In this document: positions 1 through 7,765 of the stretch, piece after piece | Layout of the letters: each line of letters begins with the position of its first letter | Numbering within the stretch: position 1 is the first letter of the stretch | Source: CAG-877 sp045125935 | Lineage (GTDB): Bacteria; Bacillota_I; Bacilli_A; RF39; UBA660 | DNA: 28,080 bases | Assembly (NCBI GenBank): GCA_045125935.1 | Contig: JBGVNW010000029.1 | Span: 1-28,080 of the forward strand | Direction of reading: 5' to 3' | Position numbers and translations under genes: made by a program | The notes under the pieces: model-generated | Told to the model about the DNA's origin: nothing | Database searches by the model: none | What the model saw: only the letters and a program-made list of their open reading frames with translations

Positions 1-55
1 GATAGCGTTTCCAAAGTGTGGAGATTTTAAAACAAAACCCTTATATAATAAAAAA

Positions 56-126
56 ACGGTTAAAACCTAAAAAATGCTTTATAATTGAATTGCTAAATAA
101 ACAATAGAAAGCGAGGTTTTAACCGT
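56..126 (+). promoter_or_regulatory. 13-bp inverted repeat able to sequester the transposase ribosome site
   Basis: ACGGTTAAAACCT at 56-68 pairs perfectly with 114-126. The right arm ends directly before the ATG at 127 and contains most of the ribosome site GAGG (113-116). A -10-like TATAAT lies in the loop at 80-85. A transcript starting near 92 would lack the left arm and leave the ribosome site free, while a read-through transcript from outside would form the stem and hide it. No good -35 is seen. Confidence 0.6.
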
Positions 127-1525
127 ATGAAAATTATACCACTAATTAATGAAATTACTAATAGTTTTAATGAAATTTTTAAAAATAATTTAACTCCACT
201 TAATATAGAAAGTAAAATTAGAGATGTTGGAGACCTATTTACGTTGAAATTATACGAATCACTTTTAAATTATATTGACGAAAAATTTAAAAACTCCAAA
301 GAAAGAAAACAGAATTATTATATCAAACAAACTAGAAAAAGAACTTTAATTTCTTCTGTTGGATATATAACTGTTAATTCAACATCTTACGTTGATAAAA
401 AAAACTAAAGAAAGATTCGTATTATTAAGAGAAATACTACACCTTAAACCTTATCAAAGATTAACTAACGATGCTGAATATCAACTGATTAAATATGCTA
501 TGGACGAAAATATGTCTCAAGCTGCTCGACATGCGTTAAGAAATACTATTATTTCTAGAAGCACTGTTTCAAAAAAGATGACTAAACTAGACGGAACTAT
601 TCGTGAAAATATTACTAGAACTAATAATCAACCAGATATACTTTATATTGAAATGGACGAAATACATGCCAATCTCCAACACGGTGGTAATAAAATTTGC
701 CCATGTGCTATTGTTCACGAGGGTTATGAAGAAGATTTTGTTAAAAGAAAAAAACTTAAAAATATCCGTTACTTTGCTTCTTCTAAACTAACATATGAAG
801 AATTATGGGAAGTAATATTCGATTATGTAAATATAAAATACGATATTGATAAACTTAAAGTTATATTTGTATCTGGCGATGGTGCGTCTGGTATTAAAAA
901 TTATACTAATTGCTTTCCAAATGCTAAGTTCGTTCTCGACCCTTTCCATTACATAAAAAAACATTTAAAATACATTTTTAAAAATGATACAGCTCTTAGA
1001 AACACAGCTGATGATTATATTAGAAATGATTTAATTGATGATTTTAAAACTCTCGTTTCTATACAAACAGAAAAATACCCTGAACAAGAAAAATATATGA
1101 AAGAACATATGAACTACATTATTGATAATTTAGATAGTATTAAAAATCAAAAAGATGAAGATTATAAAGTTCATTGTTCTATGGAAGGACATGTTAATCA
1201 AGCTTTTGCTAGATACATTACGTCTTCTCCTTACGGTTTTTCAAAACAGGGTTTAGAAAATAAATTAAAATTGCTTGTTTATCATGCCAATAAACATGAA
1301 CTAACTATTGAAGATTATTATAATTTAAAATACGGAAATAATAATTATGAAGAAATAAATATTAATATAAGAAAATTATGTAATATTAAATATGATCAAA
1401 AGTTAACTTCAAATCATTCGTTAGAATATAAAATAAATACAAATTTACCTATACTTGATACTGCATCAGAAAATAATAGATTAAAAGAATTAATTTCAAT
1501 TAGACAAGAAATATATGTAATTTAA
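127..1525 (+). pseudogene. ISLre2-family (UPF0236) transposase, frameshifted at an A8 run
   Basis: Two reading frames together give about 470 residues, the usual length of this family. The first frame (127-408, ATG) holds the N-terminal 93 residues; the second (from about 392 to 1525) holds the rest, including YIEMDEIHANLQHGG, a form of the family's acidic DE(D/I)H motif, then FVSGDGASGIK and FVLDPFHYIKKH. The junction is at eight adenines (397-404), directly followed by an in-frame TAA (406-408). Deleting one A restores a single open frame, so this is a +1 shift relative to an A7 ancestor. It could be a dead gene, a sequencing indel, or a gene expressed by polymerase slippage on A8. Both halves are otherwise open with no other lesions, so decay, if any, is recent. 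GAGG at 113-116 is the ribosome site. Confidence 0.8.
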
Positions 1526-1527
1526 AA

Positions 1528-1555
1528 AGGAATAGATATTGACTATCTACTTCCT
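1528..1555. repeat. Hairpin just after the transposase stop
   Basis: AGGAATAGATA (1528-1538) pairs with 1544-1555, with one bulged C at 1550 and a five-base loop. It begins two bases after the transposase TAA. No T-run follows, so it is not a convincing intrinsic terminator; it may slow transcription or block antisense entry. Confidence 0.4.
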
Positions 1556-1649
1556 CTAATTTACAATTAGCTTAAATTATAAATCTTATTTTTTAGGAGA
1601 AAAATCTCCACACTTATTCTACACTAACTACTAAGATAGCAGCAATTTT

Positions 1650-3059
1650 TTATTTTATTTCTTCTATTTTCATTAAGTTTGTTTGTGATGTTCCTGTTGT
1701 TGGGAAACCACCTGTTAAAACAACTCTATCACCTGACTCTAGAGTCATAAAATTCTTAGCTTCTTCAACACTTGCCATTAATACGGCATCTGTTGAATCT
1801 AACATTGGAATAGTTTTAGTGTAAACTCCCCAATTTAGTGCTAATCTATAACAAGCCTCATCATTCGGACATAACGCTAAAATTGGTGCTTTAGGTTTAA
1901 AATTACTAATTAATTTAGCTGTTGTTCCTGTAATTGTAGCAGCACAAATTAATTTAGCATCTAATCTATTAGCACTTTCAACTACGTTTTCAGCAATTGC
2001 AGTCGGTACTGAATACAATTTTCCATTTTTATCAATATAATCAAACTCAGCGTAGTATTCAGTTTCTTCACAGATTCTAGCCATAGCAGCAACTGTTTCA
2101 ACTGGATGTTTACCAACTGTTGTTTCACCACTTAACATAACAGCGTCAGTTCCGTCTAACACTGCATTAGCAATATCGCTTGTTTCAGCTCTTTTTGGAC
2201 GAGAATTTTCCATCATTGTTTCAAGCATTTCAGTTGCAACGATACATAATTTACTCATTTCACGACAAGTTTTAATAATTTGTTTTTGTAAAATTGGTAA
2301 TTTAGCATAAGATACTTCAGTACCAAGATCTCCTCTTGCAACCATTACACCATCACTAACTTCAAGAATTTCTTTTAAGTTAGTGATACCTAAATCACTT
2401 TCAATCTTACAAATTATTTGTAAATCATCACGATTATGTTCCTTTAATATTTCTTTTATTTCTAAAACATCTTCTTTACAAGATACAAAAGAAATTGCAA
2501 GATACTCTCCACCATGATTACAAGCAAATTCAATATCTTCTCTATCTAAATCACTAACATATGGAATATCTAGTTTTACACCAGGAGCACTAATACTTTT
2601 TCTTTCTCCTAATACTCCACCTGCAATTATTTTACAATTTAAGTAGTCTTCTGTTTTCTCAATTACTTGAATTCGCATTTTATCATTTTCAAGTAATAAT
2701 AAATCTCCAATATTAAGACTATTTAAAGCCTCTGGATGATTTACACTAATCATTTCTTGATTACCAGCGATTCTTTCTTTAACTACTTTAATTGTATTAC
2801 CTTCAACTAAATCAATTGTTCCACATTCTAATGGTCCAGATCTAAATTCAGGTCCTTTAGTATCCCATAAAATCGCAACATTAGCTCCGGTTCTTTCTCT
2901 TACTTGTTTAACTGTTTCTATAACACATAATCTTTCTTCTAATGTAGCATGCGTAAAATTAACTCTCGCAACATTCATTCCTGCACGAACCATTTGTTCC
3001 ATTGTATTCACTTCGCATGATGCAGGTCCAATACTACATATAATTTTTGTTTTTTTCAT
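1650..3059 (-). CDS. pyk: Pyruvate kinase
   Basis: Makes pyruvate and ATP from phosphoenolpyruvate and ADP, the last step of glycolysis, in the cytoplasm. The protein is 469 residues, close to E. coli PykF and lacking the extra C-terminal domain of Bacillus Pyk. The N-terminal KIICSIGPAS, the DTKGPEFRSG loop, the active-site signature IICKIESDLGI with the catalytic lysine, and MVARGDLG are all present. The glutamate in KGPE is typical of potassium-dependent enzymes. The usual NFSHG is NFTHA here, so one potassium-ligand serine is threonine. The ATG start follows GAGGTGG with a four-base gap, and a promoter (3084-3111) lies directly upstream, so it can be transcribed alone although it follows the sortase on the same strand. 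No clear terminator is seen before the insertion sequence downstream. Confidence 0.97.
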   Translation of the reverse strand: MKKTKIICSIGPASCEVNTMEQMVRAGMNVARVNFTHATLEERLCVIETVKQVRERTGANVAILWDTKGPEFRSGPLECGTIDLVEGNTIKVVKERIAGNQEMISVNHPEALNSLNIGDLLLLENDKMRIQVIEKTEDYLNCKIIAGGVLGERKSISAPGVKLDIPYVSDLDREDIEFACNHGGEYLAISFVSCKEDVLEIKEILKEHNRDDLQIICKIESDLGITNLKEILEVSDGVMVARGDLGTEVSYAKLPILQKQIIKTCREMSKLCIVATEMLETMMENSRPKRAETSDIANAVLDGTDAVMLSGETTVGKHPVETVAAMARICEETEYYAEFDYIDKNGKLYSVPTAIAENVVESANRLDAKLICAATITGTTAKLISNFKPKAPILALCPNDEACYRLALNWGVYTKTIPMLDSTDAVLMASVEEAKNFMTLESGDRVVLTGGFPTTGTSQTNLMKIEEIK

Positions 3060-3083
3060 CTATACCACCTCAAACCTCACATA

Positions 3084-3111
3084 ATTATACCAAAATAATC
3101 TAATATTTCAA
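3084..3111 (-). promoter_or_regulatory. Promoter of pyk
   Basis: On the minus strand TTGAAA (3106-3111), a 16-bp spacer, then TATAAT (3084-3089) preceded by TGG, an extended -10. It lies 25 bases before the pyk start codon. Confidence 0.7.
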
Positions 3112-3126
3112 GAATTTTTTTAGAAA

Positions 3127-3864
3127 TTAAACTTTTTTTCCAATTATTATTAAATATGATCCAACTGGATTAAAATAACATGTTTGTAATACTATTATTT
3201 CATCATCACTATCAACACTAATTCCTGTATCATAAATAGACTGCCCTTTTAAATACTGTAAATGATAATTATATTGATCAGTTGTAAATTCCAAATTAAT
3301 GTATCGATAATCAGCTATTGCAACATATACAGAAAATATTAAATAATGACTGCGCTCATTTAATGTTCTAAAATAAATATCTGAATGATTTAAATAATAA
3401 TTCCAATCTAAATAATTTTCTAACATATTAAATTCAGTATACACATTTTGCGAATTATGACCATAAATTATTATTTTTCGATCATCAACTTTATTACGAT
3501 AATCTAAGAATACACTTCCCAAAGTATTAGGTGTCTTATCAAGTAAATGATTTAAGTAAAATTCATTGTCACTAGTATGTGCAACTGGTACTTTTAAACT
3601 TGTATTAGGAATTTCTAATTCACCAATAATTTCATCATTATTAAAATATTTTTGATAATCTAATATTACTTGATCTGAATCACTTTCTTTAGAAATTTCT
3701 TCATATTGTTCCGTTACTTCTTCCTTTTGTTCTTCAGGTGTTTTAGTTTCTTCTTTTTTATTTGCCTTTATATAAACAAATATTGAAAAACTTAAACTTA
3801 AAACTATCAAAATACTTAATATTACTATAATTAAATTTTTCTTCACATTTTTATTCTTTTTCAT
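3127..3864 (-). CDS. Class B-like sortase, catalytic arginine apparently replaced
   Basis: Sortases join surface proteins to the cell wall or build pili by cysteine transpeptidation outside the membrane. With the ATG at 3864 the protein has 245 residues: a basic N-terminus, one membrane segment (about 11-32), an acidic linker (about 37-65) and the sortase fold. IIIYGHN carries the catalytic His (about 136) and VLQTC the catalytic Cys (about 229). In the last strand, where the family has R-x-hydrophobic about eight residues after the Cys, this protein reads GSYLIIIGKKV, so Tyr aligns with the expected Arg. The 3864 start follows GGCGGTG; earlier in-frame starts (TTG 3888, ATG 3876 overlapping the mutM stop as TAATG) lack a ribosome site. 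It is probably co-transcribed with mutM and polA. No LPxTG-like substrate is encoded in the window. Confidence 0.85.
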   Translation of the reverse strand: MKKNKNVKKNLIIVILSILIVLSLSFSIFVYIKANKKEETKTPEEQKEEVTEQYEEISKESDSDQVILDYQKYFNNDEIIGELEIPNTSLKVPVAHTSDNEFYLNHLLDKTPNTLGSVFLDYRNKVDDRKIIIYGHNSQNVYTEFNMLENYLDWNYYLNHSDIYFRTLNERSHYLIFSVYVAIADYRYINLEFTTDQYNYHLQYLKGQSIYDTGISVDSDDEIIVLQTCYFNPVGSYLIIIGKKV

Positions 3865-3875
3865 ATACACCGCCA

Positions 3876-4697
3876 TTATTTCTGACAATTACTACAATAA
3901 TAAGTGCCTCTTCCACCAACAACAATCTTTTCAATAATTGTACCACATGTACTACATGCTACACCCTTTTTACTATGAACTAATAATTCTGTTTGAAAAA
4001 GGCCATGAACCCCTTCACTAGAAGTAAAGCTTTTAATTGTAGTACCACCTTTTTTAATAGCCTTTTCTAATACATCAATTGTATTTTTAATTATTTTATC
4101 ACACTCATCTAATGTCACATCACATGCTCTTCTAGTTGGTAAAATTCCACTTAAAAATAAAATTTCATCATCATAAATATTTCCAATACCAGCTATAATA
4201 CTCTGATCAAGTAACACTGTTTTTATAGGTAGTTTTTTATTATGAATTTTTTCATATAAATACTCTTTTGTTAATGACTTATCATAGTATTCTAAACCTA
4301 AATCAGAAAGAGGCTTAATAAGGTTAACTTCCTTCTTCTTCATTAAATACATTTTACCAAATTTACGGACATCATGAAATCTAAAACTTATATCATCATC
4401 CAATATTAATTCTACATGTTCATGTTTACCAATAACTTCACTCTTATCCCTAAACATAAACTTACCTTCCATCCTCAAATGAACAAGTAAAGTATATTTA
4501 TCAAGTTCCATTACAATAAATTTACCACGAGACTTAATATCTTGAATAACTTCTCCAATAATCTTCTCTTTAAATTCTTCTACACTAGGATAAGCAATAA
4601 TATTATCCCAATAAATATTACATCCTGTTATCTTTTTACCCAAAATTTTTGTTTTTAAACTATTAACAACTGTAACCACTTCTGGTTTTTCTGGCAT
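3876..4697 (-). CDS. mutM: Formamidopyrimidine-DNA glycosylase (Fpg/MutM)
   Basis: Removes 8-oxoguanine and ring-opened purines from DNA and cuts the abasic site. The 273-residue length is normal. The N-terminus MPEKPEVVTV gives the nucleophile Pro2 and Glu3 (the more usual form is MPELPEVET). RGKF carries the conserved lysine near 57-60. A C-terminal zinc finger has Cys248, Cys251, Cys268 and Cys271, with Arg263 in GGRGTYYC. The ATG start follows GGGGTGAG with a three-base gap. It starts 12 bases after the polA stop, the common polA-mutM order of Bacillota, so the two repair genes are likely one transcript continuing into the sortase. Confidence 0.96.
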   Translation of the reverse strand: MPEKPEVVTVVNSLKTKILGKKITGCNIYWDNIIAYPSVEEFKEKIIGEVIQDIKSRGKFIVMELDKYTLLVHLRMEGKFMFRDKSEVIGKHEHVELILDDDISFRFHDVRKFGKMYLMKKKEVNLIKPLSDLGLEYYDKSLTKEYLYEKIHNKKLPIKTVLLDQSIIAGIGNIYDDEILFLSGILPTRRACDVTLDECDKIIKNTIDVLEKAIKKGGTTIKSFTSSEGVHGLFQTELLVHSKKGVACSTCGTIIEKIVVGGRGTYYCSNCQK

Positions 4698-4709
4698 AAA
4701 CTCACCCCA

Positions 4710-7322
4710 CTATTTTGCTTCGTACCAATCATTACCAACTTCGATATCTACTTTTAATGGTACATCTAATTTAAATGTATTCTCCATAATATCTCTAACT
4801 ATCTCTTTTACTTCATCAAGTTCTTCTGATACTACATTAAATACAAGCTCATCGTGTACTTGAATTAACATTTTACTTTTCAAATTACGCTTTTTGAATT
4901 CAGCAAATATTTCTACCATTGCTTTCTTCAATATATCGGCTGCAGTTCCTTGAATAGGTGTATTCAACGCCATTCTCTCTCCACTACTACGTATCATATA
5001 GTTTTTATTTTTTAACTCTTCAATTACACGTTTTCTATTCATTAAAGTTCTAACATAGCCATACTTATAAGCTTCTTCTTTTTCTCTTTCTTGGAAATCT
5101 CTAATTCCAGGATATGTTTCTAAATAATTATCAATAAACTTTTTAGCAGTTGCTACATCAACACCTAAATCTTCTGACAAACCAAAGCTACTAATTCCGT
5201 ATAAAATACCAAAGTTAACTGCTTTAGCAGTTCTTCTCATATCTTTTGTAACTTCACTCATCTCTACTTTAAATATATCAGCAGCTGTTCTAGTATGAAT
5301 ATCCTCATCACAAACGAATGCATTTATTAAATTTACAGCACCAGACATATGAGCAAAGATACGTAACTCAACTTGTGAATAATCTCCTGACAATATCTTG
5401 CATCCCTCATCTGGTATAAAGGCCTTTCTAATTAATCTAGAATATTCTGCTCTAGCTGGAATGTTTTGAAGATTAGGACTAATACTAGAAAGTCTACCTG
5501 TCCTAGTTAAAGTCTGTGTAAAAATCGTATGAATTCTTCCATCTTCACGTACTTCTTCTCTCAAACCAACTGCATAATTTGTATATAATTTTGCTAAGGT
5601 ACGATACTCTAATATTTTATCTACAATTGGATGAACAAATTTTATCTTATCTAAAATATCTTTACTAGTTGAATATTTATTATCCTTAACTCTCTTAGGA
5701 TAAGGAATTGCTAAATCCTCAAATAATATTTTTGCAAGTTGCGCTGGAGACATAATATTAAATTTACTACCAGCGTCTTCATATATTTTTTCTTCTAATA
5801 CATCAAGTTGTTCTTTTAATTCTCCCTCAACAGCACTTAAATATTCGGTATCAACTTTAATACCAGTAATTTCCATATCTGCTAAAACATAAACGAGTGG
5901 CATTTCAATATTAGTAAACAAATCAAGTTCTCCATCACTACTCAATTCACTTAATAATCTTTCTCTTGTTTCATAAATAAACTTAGCTTTTCTACAACAA
6001 ACATCTGCTAAAACTTCATCACTTACTTCAAATGGTCTCTTATCAGTACCATATAAATCTTCATACATAGGAAGTTTTACATCAAAAGCCTGTGCAACAA
6101 AACTAATATCATCTTTAACTACGTAATCAAGTAAATAAGTCGCTATCATCGTATCAAAAGTAACATTTTTAAATTCAATACCAAGTTTATTCAAAACAAC
6201 TAAAACTCTCTTCAAATCATAAGTAAATTTATAAGAATCACTTAAAAACATATTCTTATACTTAGAAATATCTTCCTTATTTATAAAATAACCATTTTCT
6301 CCATCATAAATACCAATCCCAAGAATATCACTTTTACTATAAATCGAACCTCTAGTTTCCAAATAAAATGCAAAATCCTTATCTTTAAAATCATTAATAT
6401 CTTTTATGATTAACTCTTTTTCTTTTTCATCTTCACTGTTATTAGAATAAGTATCAATACTTAAATCTAACTTTTTAAGTAAAGAATGAAATTCAAATTC
6501 CTCTAATAATTCTTTAAATTTAATATTATTAGTTGGATTATATTTACAATCTTCTAATGTAAAATCAAGTGGTACTTCTCTATAAATAGTTGCTAAATCA
6601 TAACTCATATAAGCATTATCTTTATCTGCAAGTAATTTTTCTTTAGTTTTACCACTAACACTATCAATATTATTATATAATTCATCTAAGCTTCCGTATT
6701 TAGCAAGTAAATTAATTGCTGTCTTCTCACCTATACCTTTAACTCCTGGAATATGATCACTAGCATCTCCCATCAATGCTTTTAAATCAATCATCCTAAT
6801 TGGTTCTACTTGATAAGTGTTTTTAAATTCATCTCTAGTCATCATAATATGACCTGTTTGCTTTAAAAGTTTAACTGTAACTTCATCACTAATTAATTGT
6901 AATAAGTCTTTATCACTACTTACAACAGTCGCAATAAATTCATCTTCTTCATCAACTATTTTAGCAACAGTCCCAATAATATCATCAGCCTCATAATTAT
7001 CGGTTTCATAATATTTAATTCCCATTGCTTCAAGAACTTCTTTAGCTTTTGGAAATTGTAATTTTAATTCATCCGGCATTGCTGCTCTACCAGCTTTATA
7101 CTCTTCATACTTTTCATGTCTAAAAGTTTTTCCTTTATCAAATGCCACCATTATGTAAGAAGGATTTTCCTCTTTAATAATTTTGTTCATCATATTAATA
7201 AATCCATATAATGCATTAGTTGGAAAGCCCTTTGAATTTTTCATTATAACGCCCTGATACGCAGTCGCATAAAAACTACGAAATAGTAAGTTATTGCCAT
7301 CTACTAAAATTATTTTTTTCAA
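4710..7322 (-). CDS. polA: DNA polymerase I (proofreading domain degenerate)
   Basis: Fills gaps in repair and removes Okazaki primers. About 870 residues: an N-terminal 5'-3' exonuclease (about 1-290, with FYETDNYEADDIIG-like YETDNYEADD and GVKGIGEKTA), a 3'-5' exonuclease-like domain, then the polymerase. Polymerase motifs A (GDYSQVELRIFAHMS), B (RRTAKAVNFGILYG) and C (QVHDELVF) are intact. In the proofreading domain the DTET metal motif is YLET, and later acidic residues are also lost, so proofreading is probably absent, as in Bacillus and Thermus enzymes. I choose the TTG at 7322 (MKKIILVDGNN), placed six bases after AGGTGA; the in-frame GTG at 7331 lies within that ribosome site. An extended -10 sits at 7340-7345, and the upstream small SOS gene may also read through into polA. 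Confidence 0.97.
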   Translation of the reverse strand: MKKIILVDGNNLLFRSFYATAYQGVIMKNSKGFPTNALYGFINMMNKIIKEENPSYIMVAFDKGKTFRHEKYEEYKAGRAAMPDELKLQFPKAKEVLEAMGIKYYETDNYEADDIIGTVAKIVDEEDEFIATVVSSDKDLLQLISDEVTVKLLKQTGHIMMTRDEFKNTYQVEPIRMIDLKALMGDASDHIPGVKGIGEKTAINLLAKYGSLDELYNNIDSVSGKTKEKLLADKDNAYMSYDLATIYREVPLDFTLEDCKYNPTNNIKFKELLEEFEFHSLLKKLDLSIDTYSNNSEDEKEKELIIKDINDFKDKDFAFYLETRGSIYSKSDILGIGIYDGENGYFINKEDISKYKNMFLSDSYKFTYDLKRVLVVLNKLGIEFKNVTFDTMIATYLLDYVVKDDISFVAQAFDVKLPMYEDLYGTDKRPFEVSDEVLADVCCRKAKFIYETRERLLSELSSDGELDLFTNIEMPLVYVLADMEITGIKVDTEYLSAVEGELKEQLDVLEEKIYEDAGSKFNIMSPAQLAKILFEDLAIPYPKRVKDNKYSTSKDILDKIKFVHPIVDKILEYRTLAKLYTNYAVGLREEVREDGRIHTIFTQTLTRTGRLSSISPNLQNIPARAEYSRLIRKAFIPDEGCKILSGDYSQVELRIFAHMSGAVNLINAFVCDEDIHTRTAADIFKVEMSEVTKDMRRTAKAVNFGILYGISSFGLSEDLGVDVATAKKFIDNYLETYPGIRDFQEREKEEAYKYGYVRTLMNRKRVIEELKNKNYMIRSSGERMALNTPIQGTAADILKKAMVEIFAEFKKRNLKSKMLIQVHDELVFNVVSEELDEVKEIVRDIMENTFKLDVPLKVDIEVGNDWYEAK

Positions 7323-7339
7323 TCTAATCACCTAGAAGT

Positions 7340-7348
7340 AGTATACCA
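7340..7348 (-). promoter_or_regulatory. Extended -10 upstream of polA
   Basis: Minus-strand TGGTATACT at 7340-7348, about 18 bases before the polA start. A weak TTAGTT lies 18 bp upstream as a possible -35. Confidence 0.45.
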
Positions 7349-7371
7349 TAACTTCCTTAATTTAACTAATA

Positions 7372-7518
7372 TTACTTGCATAATTGTTGTGTAGGAATAT
7401 ACGAAATAGTCTCGAGTCTTTGTATTCTATTACTTGCCATAAACAAACACAATGTAATAATTGAATAAACCAATAAAATAATTAATCCTTTCTTTATATT
7501 TTCTTTAACTAATGTCAT
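7372..7518 (-). CDS. Small single-pass membrane protein, LexA-box promoter; candidate SOS division inhibitor
   Basis: A 48-residue protein: short basic N-terminus (MTLVKENIKKG), one membrane segment (about 11-29) and an outside tail of about 19 residues beginning SNRIQRLE. The ATG at 7518 is preceded by GAGGAGTGAGG; upstream in-frame codons lack a ribosome site and would lie beyond the promoter's start point. The promoter holds a LexA/DinR box. Leaving out the IS110 insertion, the gene is divergent from lexA, the place where Bacillota keep small SOS membrane proteins that block division (YneA in Bacillus, SosA in Staphylococcus). It has no LysM domain, unlike YneA, and I cannot claim sequence homology. 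Function is therefore inferred from size, topology, operator and position. polA follows 49 bases downstream with no terminator between. Confidence 0.7.
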   Translation of the reverse strand: MTLVKENIKKGLIILLVYSIITLCLFMASNRIQRLETISYIPTQQLCK

Positions 7519-7549
7519 ATACCTCACTCCTCTCAAATTACAATTTAAT

Positions 7550-7579
7550 TTTATACCAAACAATCGTTCGTGTCAATGT
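7550..7579 (-). promoter_or_regulatory. Promoter with LexA (DinR) box, small SOS gene
   Basis: On the minus strand TTGACA is followed 17 bp later by TAAAAT (inside TATAAAAT). Between them lies CGAACGATTGTTTG (7557-7570), matching 13 of 14 positions of the Bacillota LexA box CGAAC-RNRY-GTTYG. Its placement between -35 and -10 fits repression by LexA. Confidence 0.75.
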
Positions 7580-7584
7580 TAATT

Positions 7585-7624
7585 GAAACATTTGTTTGAC
7601 ATTTTACACTATGAGTGATAAACT
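7585..7624 (+). promoter_or_regulatory. Probable original lexA promoter with a weaker LexA-like box
   Basis: Plus-strand TTGACA (7596-7601), a 17-bp spacer, then TAAACT (7619-7624) preceded by TGA. A LexA-like box GAAACATTTGTTTG (7585-7598; 11 of 14 consensus positions) overlaps the -35. It points toward lexA but is now separated from it by the IS110 element. The two boxes are 28 bp apart centre to centre, typical of a divergent autoregulated lexA region. Confidence 0.5.
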
Positions 7625-7765
7625 TTAAATTGTAAGACATCTGGTAATATGTCAATGTAAAAATTATGGGAGTTTTTAAATAATTTCTCCCTTATCAAAT
7701 AAATTATTCCACGCTAAAAAGTGCTTAGCATAAAACTAAACATTAGTTCGTTATTTCTAACGAAC

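Larger units (their letters stand above)
1..1640 (+). mobile_element. ISLre2-family insertion sequence (left flank cut by window start)
   Basis: A single-transposase element running toward pyk. A perfect 15-bp terminal inverted repeat is visible: AAGTGTGGAGATTTT at 14-28 and its reverse complement at 1601-1615. The match may extend outward imperfectly to about 4 and 1625, with a shared AGYGT block after five unmatched bases. Because only 13 bases lie outside the left repeat, a target duplication cannot be judged; the 9 bases directly flanking the perfect repeats do not match. A small hairpin (1596-1609) overlaps the right repeat. The element sits just after the pyk stop codon and may have displaced the pyk terminator. 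The family call rests on the transposase (UPF0236-like). Confidence 0.75.

Noticed and set aside
399..405. Classic -1 slippery heptamer A_AAA_AAC in frame before the transposase stop
   Set aside because: A -1 slip leads to TAA at 426-428; the rest of the transposase is in the +1 frame, so -1 frameshifting would not make it.
1..1640. GATAGC at 1-6 and 1635-1640 as a target duplication of the ISLre2 element
   Set aside because: The distances to the inverted repeats differ (7 versus 19 bases) and only six bases match.
7669..7695. GATAAGGGAG shared by the IS110 flank and the 6S candidate
   Set aside because: Only ten bases, no wider similarity; likely chance.
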